A stretch of 11,663 nucleotides of DNA from the NCBI GenBank assembly GCA_937926145.1, contig CALANW010000159.1:1-11663 (forward strand). Reading direction: 5' to 3'. A program made the translations under genes and the position numbers. Shown here one piece after another: positions 6,621 to 11,663 of this stretch; position 1 is the stretch's first letter; each line of letters starts with the position of its first letter. The notes below the pieces were generated by a model. It saw only the letters and a list, made by a program, of their open reading frames with translations. It was not told the DNA's origin and made no database searches. Source of the stretch: an uncultured Ruminococcus sp. (GTDB taxonomy: Bacteria > Bacillota > Clostridia > Oscillospirales > Ruminococcaceae).

Positions 6621-6638
6621 CCACCTTTTCAAAGGTGG
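6621..6638. repeat. Hairpin in left arm
   Basis: CCACCTTT (6621-6628), loop TC, AAAGGTGG (6631-6638). The equivalent place in the right arm has a different stem (CGAGCTG/CAGCTCG, 7254-7271) and in the second locus CCACGCTTT/AAAGGGTGG (11271-11290). The fold is kept while the bases differ. Confidence 0.7.
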
Positions 6639-6649
6639 TGGGTGTCCAG

Positions 6650-6662
6650 AGGGCAAAGCCCT
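6650..6662. repeat. AGGGC/GCCCT hairpin in left arm
   Basis: AGGGC-AAA-GCCCT. The right arm has the same stem with loop GGAA (7228-7241 region, minus orientation), and the second locus repeats AGGGC-AAA-GCCCT (about 11302-11314). Confidence 0.65.
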
Positions 6663-6669
6663 TGGTCGC

Positions 6670-6684
6670 AGGTCAATTTGACCT
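6670..6684. repeat. AGGTCAATTTGACCT palindrome
   Basis: A 7-1-7 perfect palindrome, present identically in the right arm (7206-7220, opposite orientation) but absent from the second locus, where unrelated bases follow CTTGGTCGC. Confidence 0.75.
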
Positions 6685-6760
6685 TTAGCAGAAGAGCGAA
6701 ACACTCTAAACTAACAGCGAAAAGCTTGTTGCAACAGCGTAATCATTAACAAATAAAAAG

Positions 6761-6835
6761 GCGCAATTCACATAAACAATGGTGAACGAAATATGAGAAA
6801 TCAAGTTTCGTAACGTCATAAATGTGAATTGCGCC
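6761..6835. repeat. GGCGCAATTCACAT long-stem hairpin (left)
   Basis: GGCGCAATTCACAT (6761-6774) pairs perfectly with ATGTGAATTGCGCC (6822-6835); the 47-base loop contains CGAAA/TTTCG. The right-arm version (7056-7131) and the second-locus version (11396-11471) have the same 14-bp outer stem but a different loop. Confidence 0.85.
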
Positions 6836-6863
6836 ATTCTATTTTCCTCAAACCAGCTATCCT

Positions 6864-6906
6864 CGGTGTGAAATGCGCAGAGCGGAGCGATAAGCATTTC
6901 ACGCCG
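6864..6906. repeat. 13-bp stem in the central part
   Basis: CGGTGTGAAATGC (6864-6876) pairs with GCATTTCACGCCG (6894-6906), with one T-G wobble. In the second locus the same stem is shorter (CGG and AAAATGC still pair), with one G-C pair changed to A-T. Confidence 0.7.
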
Positions 6907-6984
6907 ACAACGCTTGAGCTACTTATGGGATATGAATGTGAAAACAACGAGCGAACAGCTGGTGTTCATACAATTCATACAACG

Positions 6985-7029
6985 TTGCAGGTCATATATA
7001 CTCACTTCGTTCGCATATATGACCTGCAA
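6985..7029. repeat. 15-bp perfect hairpin in the central part
   Basis: TTGCAGGTCATATAT (6985-6999) pairs perfectly with ATATATGACCTGCAA (7015-7029). The loop ACTCACTTCGTTCGC is identical in the second locus (11620-11663), where flanking sequence has diverged by roughly 15 percent by eye. Confidence 0.85.
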
Positions 7030-7050
7030 GGACAGTTTTTCCGTACATAA

Positions 7051-7162
7051 AGAATAGGCGCAATTCACATTTTAGGTTTACGAAACTGATTTCTCATATT
7101 TCTTTTAACCTTTTTGTTGTGAATTGCGCCTTTTTATTTGTTAATGATTACGCTGTTGCGGC
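7051..7162 (-). repeat. 112-base block identical to the second locus
   Basis: The reverse complement of 7051-7162 is identical to 11365-11476 by direct reading. It includes the outer stem AGGCGCAATTCACA/TGTGAATTGCGCCT and the whole loop. The left arm of the same element differs in that loop. Confidence 0.85.
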
Positions 7163-7329
7163 AATGCTTTGGCTGTTGGTTTAAGGAGTTTCGCTCTTCT
7201 GCTAAAGGTCAAATTGACCTGCGACCAAGGGCTTCCGCCCTCTGGACACCTGACGAGCTGTGCTCAGCTCGACCAGCTGCTTGGCTTCGCAGCACTCAGA
7301 CAAATTGAGCTTTGCTTTAATTCCGAATT

Positions 7330-8511
7330 TTATTCAAGGCTTTCTATCGGCATAACGGTATTGACATCGGCATCGTAGTCAACGCCATCAACGTCAAAGC
7401 CGAAAAGTTCGGAGAAGTCGTGCTGATAGCCTGCGATATCTGCACATTCGTTAAGGTTTTCGGTGGAGATATCATTCCAGAGCTTGGTTACCTTTTCCTG
7501 AATTTCAGGCTGCATTTCGAGGTCGTCCATACGGATCCTCTTTTCGCTGTCGGTCGGGACAGGCTTGCCGCTGTAAAGCTTCTGTGCGAAAAGTCGCTGC
7601 ATTTGCTCGATACAGCCCTCGTGGTTTCCAGCTTCTTTCATTACTTTGAAGAGGATAGAGATATAGAGCGGAACTATCGGGATAGCGGAGCTTGACTGTG
7701 TAACGAGGGCCTTATTTACGGAAACATAAGCCTTTACGCCGTTTGAAACGTTATTTATCATTCCTGCGGTTGCGGCGAGGTGAGCCTTTGCTCTGCCGAT
7801 CGAGCCGTCATAATACATTGGGTGGGTGATCTCAGGTCCGATATAGGAGTAAGCAACGGTCATTGCGCCGTCGGCGAGGACGTGTTCACGTTCCATTTGC
7901 TGTATCCAGTCGAACCAGTCTTCGCCGCCCATTACCTTAACGGTATTGTCGATCTCTTCTTCGGTGGCAGGTTCGAGGGTGATATCGGAAATGGACATAT
8001 TTCTCATATCGATAGTCTTATTAGTGTAGCTGCTTGAAGTTGTTTTGAGCACGGAAGAAACCGTTGTGCCGTCGGGGAGGGTTCTTCTCGGAGCGGCGAG
8101 GCTGTAGACAACGAGGTCAACTTTGCCGAGGTCTTTCTTGATAAGGTCGATAACTTCGTCCTTGACAGCCTGAGAGAAAGCGTCGCCGTTTATAGTTTTT
8201 GCATAAAGTCCGTCAGCGTGAGCGAACTGCTCGAAAGCGGCGGTGTTATACCAGCCTGCCGAGCCTGTTTTGCTTTCCGTTCCGGGCTTATCGAAGATAA
8301 CGCCGATAGTTGCGGCGTGGCAGGAAAATGCTGCGGAAATTCTTGAAGCAAGTCCGTAACCCATTGATGAGCCGATAACAAGCACTTTCTTTGCGCCGTC
8401 AACGGCAGGCTGGGACTTTACATAGTCGATCTGCGCCTTTACAGCGGCTTTGCAGCCCTCGGGATGAGCCGTTGTGCAGATAAATCCTCTGATCTTTGGT
8501 TTTACTATCAT
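7330..8511 (-). CDS. fabV: FabV-type enoyl-ACP/trans-2-enoyl-CoA reductase
   Basis: A 393-residue NADH-dependent reductase of the FabV/TER family, which reduces trans-2-enoyl-ACP in fatty acid elongation or crotonyl-CoA to butyryl-CoA. Family marks: N-terminal MIVKPKIRGFICTTAHPEGC, the nucleotide-binding GSSMGYGLA (47-55) and the Tyr-x8-Lys active-site pair Tyr233/Lys242 in YYDGSIGRAK. The length equals that of known FabV/TER proteins (about 390-400). Which acyl carrier it prefers cannot be read from sequence; with no other fatty acid genes beside it, either role is open. FabV enzymes are typically little affected by triclosan. The start is ATG at 8511, with AAGGAG eight bases upstream; an in-frame start at 8562 would add 17 residues encoded inside the promoter. 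Divergent from glgB. The stop codon directly abuts the TAATTCCGAATT end of the hairpin element. Confidence 0.95.
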   Translation of the reverse strand: MIVKPKIRGFICTTAHPEGCKAAVKAQIDYVKSQPAVDGAKKVLVIGSSMGYGLASRISAAFSCHAATIGVIFDKPGTESKTGSAGWYNTAAFEQFAHADGLYAKTINGDAFSQAVKDEVIDLIKKDLGKVDLVVYSLAAPRRTLPDGTTVSSVLKTTSSSYTNKTIDMRNMSISDITLEPATEEEIDNTVKVMGGEDWFDWIQQMEREHVLADGAMTVAYSYIGPEITHPMYYDGSIGRAKAHLAATAGMINNVSNGVKAYVSVNKALVTQSSSAIPIVPLYISILFKVMKEAGNHEGCIEQMQRLFAQKLYSGKPVPTDSEKRIRMDDLEMQPEIQEKVTKLWNDISTENLNECADIAGYQHDFSELFGFDVDGVDYDADVNTVMPIESLE

Positions 8512-8552
8512 AAAAGTTCTCCTTTTCGGTCGGATTGAAAAAATACATTTAT

Positions 8553-8581
8553 ATTGTAGCATTTTTTTGTGCGAAAATCAA
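8553..8581 (-). promoter_or_regulatory. Promoter of fabV
   Basis: On the minus strand TTGATT (8581-8576), 17 bases, then TACAAT (8558-8553), with a TGC just before the -10 box. This lies about 42 bases upstream of the fabV start and overlaps the rejected upstream start codon. Confidence 0.7.
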
Positions 8582-8632
8582 GGCGAAATTTGTATTTTCG
8601 GCGGTTTGAAGTCCGTTTTACAAAAGATTTTT

Positions 8633-8654
8633 TGACAAAATCTGATTTTTGTCA
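8633..8654. promoter_or_regulatory. Palindrome between the fabV and glgB promoters
   Basis: TGACAAAA (8633-8640) and TTTTGTCA (8647-8654) form an 8-6-8 inverted repeat. It sits about 50 bases upstream of the fabV -35 box and about 30 upstream of the glgB -35 box, a place suited to a regulator of either or both genes. It does not match an operator I can name. Confidence 0.4.
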
Positions 8655-8682
8655 GACTTTGCGGTGAATTTACACAAAATTC

Positions 8683-8711
8683 TTGAAAATTTGCTTCAAA
8701 TATAGTATAAT
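8683..8711 (+). promoter_or_regulatory. Promoter of glgB
   Basis: TTGAAA (8683-8688), 17-base spacer, perfect TATAAT (8706-8711). Predicted leader about 50 bases, containing an unused GGAGG at about 8727 and the real AAAGGAG at 8755-8761. Confidence 0.75.
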
Positions 8712-8767
8712 ATTATAAAATATCGTGGAGGAAAGCGCGGAAACTTTTCTTCAAAAAGGAGATCGCT

Positions 8768-10627
8768 ATGGTTTTACAGGATTTTTATGAGGGCAGAGCG
8801 TTTGATGCTTATACATATTTCGGCGCGCACGTTGAAGAGGACGGGGTTATGTTCCGCACCTATGCGCCCAACGCACGTTCTATCGAGGTCATCGGCGAAT
8901 TCAACGAATGGAATGGTCAGTATATGAACAAGGATGGCACGGGCGGCGTTTTCTCGCTTTTCGCGGGAAATGCCAAGGTCGGTCAGATGTACAAATACCG
9001 TATCCACGGCGCAGGCGGTGAAACGGTCGAGAAGTGCGACCCGTACGGCTTTGCAATGGAGCTTCGCCCGAACTGTGCTTCGTATATAACCGATCTGAAA
9101 AGCTTCAAGTTCACCGATGAAAAATGGATCGCTTCGAGAGGCGACACCTACAACAAGGCGATGAACATTTACGAAATTCACTTTGGCTCGTGGAAAATGA
9201 AGCTCACAAAGGAAGAGGGCGACGGTGAGAATTTCGACAAGGATATCCCTATCGAGGAACGCTGGTACAGCTACCGTGAGCTTGCGCCGCTTCTTATAAA
9301 ATATCTCAAAGAAAATCATTACACCCACGTTGAAGTCATGCCGCTTTCCGAGCACCCTGCCGACGTTTCGTGGGGATATCAGGTAACGGGATTCTTCGCG
9401 CCGACTTCGAGATACGGCAGTCCCGACGACCTCAAATACTTCATCAATGAATGTCACAAGGCAGGCATCGGCGTTATCACCGACTTCGTTCCCGTCCACA
9501 TGGCTACGGACTGGTATGCACTGTCGAAATATGACGGAACTGCGCTTTACGAATATCCGAACACGGGCGCAGGCGAGAGCGAATGGGGAACTTACAACTT
9601 CAACTATTTCCGCGGCGAGTCGCGAAGCTTTATGCAGTCGGCGGCGAATTACTGGCTTGAAGAATTCCACTTTGACGGAATAAGAATGGACGCTATCAGC
9701 AACATCATCTACTGGCAGGGCGATGCGAACCGCGGCGTGAACAACGGTGCTGTGCAGTTTATCCGCAGTATGAACAGCGGTCTGCATCATCTCCACCCGA
9801 CAGCACTGCTTATGGCGGAGGATTCCACCAACTTCTTAAAGGTAACTGCGCCGTCCGAATATGAGGGACTTGGCTTCGACTACAAGTGGGATATGGGCTG
9901 GATGAACGACACGCTCGATTTCTTCCGCACACCTCCGTCCGAGCGCCCGAAGCATTACCACAAGATAACATTCTCGATGCAGTATTTCTACAACGAGCTT
10001 TATATTCTGCCGTTCTCGCACGATGAAAATGTTCACGGCAAGGCTACGATCATTCAGAAGATGTGGGGAGATTATGAGGAGAAATTCCCGCAGGTAAGAG
10101 CGCTTTATGCCTATATGTACACTCACCCCGGCAAGAAGCTCAACTTTATGGGCGGCGAGTTCGGTCAGTTCAGAGAATGGTCGGAGGAGCGCCAGCAGGA
10201 CTGGTTTATGAAGCGCTATCCTCTGCACGATTCGCTCGCGCGCTATATCGGCGACCTTTCCAAGCTTTATACGGAAAATCCTGCACTTTACAACGGCGAA
10301 TACAACAGCAACTGCTTCAAGTGGCTCGAAGCCGATGCCTGCGAGGACTGCGTTTATGTTTATGAGCGAATGGCGGCGAACAAAAAGGTTCTCGTTGTGC
10401 TGAATTTCTCGGACAAGAAGTACGAAAACTACACGATAGGCGTTGATGAAAAGGCTTATTTCCACGAAATACTGTACAGCGACAGCGATATTTACAGCGG
10501 AAGCACCCGCACGGTGAAAAAGCCGTCCATAGTTTCCGAAGCGAAGCAGTACAAGCAGCACAAGTTCTCGTTCAAGGACGAATTCGCACCTTTTTCAGCA
10601 AAAATATACGAAGTTGAAGAGGATTAA
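8768..10627 (+). CDS. glgB: 1,4-alpha-glucan branching enzyme (GH13)
   Basis: A 619-residue glycogen branching enzyme. It cuts alpha-1,4 glucan chains and rejoins them through alpha-1,6 links. Residues about 20-110 form a CBM48-type N-terminal domain (FRTYAPNARSIEVIGEFNEW), about 130-500 the GH13 barrel and the rest the C-terminal beta domain. Catalytic residues: nucleophile Asp308 (DGIRMDAIS), acid/base Glu351 (LLMAEDST) and Asp419 (FSHDENVHGK); region I is DFVPVH (239-244). The length is like Bacillus-type GlgB without the extra N-terminal domain of enteric enzymes. The central motifs depart from the commonest GlgB wording, so it may belong to a distinct clostridial GlgB subgroup. ATG at 8768 follows AAAGGAG with a 6-base gap. 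No other glycogen genes are beside it; the gene appears monocistronic. Confidence 0.93.
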   Translation: MVLQDFYEGRAFDAYTYFGAHVEEDGVMFRTYAPNARSIEVIGEFNEWNGQYMNKDGTGGVFSLFAGNAKVGQMYKYRIHGAGGETVEKCDPYGFAMELRPNCASYITDLKSFKFTDEKWIASRGDTYNKAMNIYEIHFGSWKMKLTKEEGDGENFDKDIPIEERWYSYRELAPLLIKYLKENHYTHVEVMPLSEHPADVSWGYQVTGFFAPTSRYGSPDDLKYFINECHKAGIGVITDFVPVHMATDWYALSKYDGTALYEYPNTGAGESEWGTYNFNYFRGESRSFMQSAANYWLEEFHFDGIRMDAISNIIYWQGDANRGVNNGAVQFIRSMNSGLHHLHPTALLMAEDSTNFLKVTAPSEYEGLGFDYKWDMGWMNDTLDFFRTPPSERPKHYHKITFSMQYFYNELYILPFSHDENVHGKATIIQKMWGDYEEKFPQVRALYAYMYTHPGKKLNFMGGEFGQFREWSEERQQDWFMKRYPLHDSLARYIGDLSKLYTENPALYNGEYNSNCFKWLEADACEDCVYVYERMAANKKVLVVLNFSDKKYENYTIGVDEKAYFHEILYSDSDIYSGSTRTVKKPSIVSEAKQYKQHKFSFKDEFAPFSAKIYEVEED

Positions 10628-10689
10628 AGGGTAATTTTTTTCAACGTAAAGGTGAGTTTACATTCAGTATTCCCACCAATGTTCAGATA

Positions 10690-10792
10690 TGTGGAAAACC
10701 GAGGGTACGGTTTTACGCACTTTTACACACTTTCCACCCAGTTTTCCACCGTATATAAACAGTTTTCACCATTTTCCACCGAGTTTTCCACC
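10690..10792. repeat. Phased array of TTTTCCACC-like boxes (DnaA-box-like)
   Basis: One inverted TGTGGAAAA (10690-10698, complement TTTTCCACA) is followed by direct units TTTTACGCAC (10711), TTTTACACAC (10721), TTTCCACC (10731), TTTTCCACC (10742), TTTTCACC (10763), TTTTCCACC (10772) and TTTTCCACC (10784). Most spacings are 9-12 bases or twice that, close to the DNA helical repeat. TTTTCCACA is a known near-consensus form of the DnaA box TTATCCACA; the last base C in most units weakens that match. No coding function: the minus-strand frame through it only yields repeated Val-Glu-Asn. Confidence 0.7.
10695..10714. terminator. Possible weak terminator hairpin after glgB
   Basis: AAAACCG (10695-10701), loop AGGGTA, CGGTTTT (10708-10714), 68 bases after the glgB stop. 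The stem ends in its own TTTT run. It overlaps the inverted TTTTCCACA-like box, so the symmetry may belong to that instead. Confidence 0.3.
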
Positions 10793-10833
10793 GAATGTTG
10801 AGGAAAACTTTTAATACAGCTTGTATATTGACC

Positions 10834-10847
10834 TTGACAAGCGTCAA
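10834..10847. promoter_or_regulatory. TTGAC/GTCAA inverted repeat upstream of the small membrane-protein gene
   Basis: TTGACAAGCGTCAA: 5-bp arms around AAGC. The left arm also reads as a TTGACA -35 box, but no good -10 box follows at 16-18 bases. It may be an operator or chance symmetry. No firm promoter was found in 10793-10920. Confidence 0.25.
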
Positions 10848-10920
10848 AAATAGCCTTGGGATACGATGATAAAGCGAAGCGTTCGTTTCCCTTGAAATGA
10901 AATTTTGAGGTGGAGAATTT

Positions 10921-11187
10921 ATGATAAAGGGTGTAAACAGGCGGATCGTTGAGATAAGCGGAATGAAGAACGACTATTTTGAAAAGGCGGTGCTTTATAT
11001 CCGACCCGAAAAAAGCACCGAGCCTATCGGCAGACTGGAGCTTGAGGCGAGAAGCACGGTGGCAATGCTTTCCCCGAATGAGGAAAAGCCGCCGAAAGCG
11101 CATATCATCACAGACCTGACCCTGCGCCTTTTGGCAGTTTCGCTGGGACTGTTTGCAATTGCTTTAACGGTGTACCTTGTTGTTTAA
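10921..11187 (+). CDS. Small protein of unknown function with C-terminal membrane segment
   Basis: An 88-residue protein. Residues 1-65 are soluble and charged, with MIKGVNRRIVEI at the start and the segment DYFEKAVLYIRPE (18-30); residues about 66-88 (LTLRLLAVSLGLFAIALTVYLVV-like) form a single hydrophobic helix ending at the C-terminus, so it is predicted to be anchored by its tail with the N-terminus inside. I recall similar short proteins in Clostridia but know no function. The ATG at 10921 has AGGTGGAG at a good distance, which supports a real gene despite the small size. It stands alone between the TTTTCCACC array and the second hairpin element. Its stop codon lies inside a 14-base tandem repeat that leads into that element. 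Confidence 0.75.
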   Translation: MIKGVNRRIVEISGMKNDYFEKAVLYIRPEKSTEPIGRLELEARSTVAMLSPNEEKPPKAHIITDLTLRLLAVSLGLFAIALTVYLVV

Positions 11188-11218
11188 TGCGGAATTCGGA
11201 ATGCGGAATTCGGAATTA
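11186..11218. repeat. Tandem AATGCGGAATTCGG repeat and AATTCGGAATTA motif
   Basis: AATGCGGAATTCGG occurs twice in direct tandem (11186-11199, 11200-11213), and the second copy runs into AATTCGGAATTA (11207-11218). The first two bases belong to the stop codon of the preceding gene. Confidence 0.85.
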
Positions 11219-11663
11219 TTGGCATAACTCAACTTTGTTTGAGCGTTGCGAAGCCAACTAAAGTTTACGTCCACGCTTTTTAAAGGGTGGTGGGTGTCCA
11301 GAGGGCAAAGCCCTTGGTCGCTTCCGCAGACGGCGAAATTCCCTAAACTAACAGCACAAAGTTCGCCGCAACAGCGTAATCATTAACAAATAAAAAGGCG
11401 CAATTCACAACAAAAAGGTTAAAAGAAATATGAGAAATCAGTTTCGTAAACCTAAAATGTGAATTGCGCCTATTCTATTTTCCTCAAATCAACTATCCTC
11501 GGCGTAAAATGCGCAGAGCGAAGCGATAAGCATTTTTATCCGACAACATTTGAACAGCTATGGAAAATGAATGTGAAAACGACGAGCAAACAGATGATGT
11601 TCAAACACTTCATACAGCGTTGCAGGTCATATATACTCACTTCGTTCGCATATATGACCTGCA
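11207..11663 (+). mobile_element. Second copy of the hairpin element, cut by the window end
   Basis: Starting at AATTCGGAATTA, this repeats the order of blocks of the left half of the 6557-7331 element: TTTGTTTGAGCGTTGCGAAG, a hairpin at 11271-11290, GTGTCCAGAGGGC, ACAGCGTAATCATTAAC, the 14-bp stem AGGCGCAATTCACA/TGTGAATTGCGCCT (11396-11471), TCCTCGGCGTAAAATGC, and the TTGCAGGTCATATAT hairpin (11620-11663). The AGGTCAATTTGACCT palindrome is missing. Whether an inverted right half follows lies outside the window. No gene is seen in these 476 bases. Confidence 0.8.

Larger units (their letters stand above)
6557..7331. mobile_element. MITE-like element with ~280-base inverted arms, no coding capacity
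   Basis: The 771 bases between the convergent YbaK and fabV genes are filled by one element. Its left arm (about 6557-6840) and right arm (about 7051-7331) are inverted copies of each other, each beginning with TAA(A)ATTCGGAATTA at a gene stop codon. Shared blocks in order are GCGAAGCCAAGC, GTGTCCAGAGGGC, CCCTTGGTCGCAGGTCAA, CAACAGCGTAATCATTAAC and AAAAAGGCGCAATTCACA. The middle (6841-7050) holds two further hairpins. No transposase or credible open reading frame is present, and no target duplication is distinguishable. A non-autonomous element or a structured RNA/3'-end repeat are both possible. A related half copy lies at 11207-11663. Confidence 0.8.

Noticed and set aside
6829..7050. A 73-codon frame in the centre of the hairpin element
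   Set aside because: The second copy has single-base insertions and deletions that break the frame, so the region is not conserved as protein.
6557..7331. CRISPR array
   Set aside because: The repeats are inverted, of mixed lengths and not separated by unique spacers of regular size; no cas genes are present.
8512..8562. A 17-residue N-terminal extension of FabV
   Set aside because: It would be encoded across the promoter region and lacks a ribosome site; FabV proteins begin at MIVKPKIRGF.
8774..9796. A 340-codon open frame antisense to glgB (and another at 9836-10561)
   Set aside because: Both are antisense shadows of a clear GH13 gene without protein-like motifs.
10690..10792. The chromosomal origin itself
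   Set aside because: There is no dnaA or dnaN gene, and most boxes end in C instead of A; an origin claim is not supported.
10723..11103. A minus-strand frame with repeated Val-Glu-Asn at its end
   Set aside because: The repeats come from the TTTTCCACC array; the frame is antisense to the better supported 88-residue gene.

Overview
The window looks like a chromosomal segment of a low-to-mid GC anaerobic Firmicute, most likely a gut or rumen Clostridia/Oscillospirales member of the Ruminococcus type. This is inferred from the WalJ and RlmH pair, a FabV enoyl reductase, intracellular GH51 with acetyl-esterases, a DUF6171-like Cys-rich protein, TTGACA/TATAAT promoters and strong AGGAG ribosome sites. 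The species cannot be named from sequence alone.

Layout. A FeoA-type protein (139-375, minus) is divergent from a WalJ/YycJ metallo-beta-lactamase-fold hydrolase (585-1361, plus). A 273-base stretch of tandem direct repeats follows, then rlmH (1635-2123, plus). Convergent to rlmH across a two-hairpin intergenic region is a two-gene minus-strand operon: a CE4-type polysaccharide deacetylase (3512-4138) and a CE2-type acetyl esterase lipoprotein (2325-3500). Divergent from it, from its own promoter, runs a plus-strand operon: GH51 alpha-L-arabinofuranosidase (4338-5816), a DUF6171-like small Cys-rich protein (5818-6072) and a YbaK/EbsC tRNA-editing protein (6094-6558). The esterase/deacetylase/arabinofuranosidase group reads as a small arabinoxylan side-chain removal locus.

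A gene-free 771-base stretch (6559-7329) holds a large inverted-repeat element full of hairpins. It separates the YbaK gene from the convergent fabV (7330-8511, minus). fabV is divergent from glgB (8768-10627, plus). After glgB comes a 293-base intergenic region with a roughly 10-11 base periodic array of TTTTCCACC-like boxes resembling DnaA boxes, then a small unknown tail-anchored-looking protein (10921-11187). The window ends inside a second copy of the hairpin element (from about 11207).

The main unexplained signals are the hairpin repeat family (two loci, three half-copies, with conserved stems but changed loop and stem sequences), a short AATTCGGAATTA motif found at or just after the stop codon of most transcription-unit ends, and the phased TTTTCCACC array. 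No CRISPR array, tRNA, rRNA, transposase or phage gene was seen. I found no complete novel protein system.
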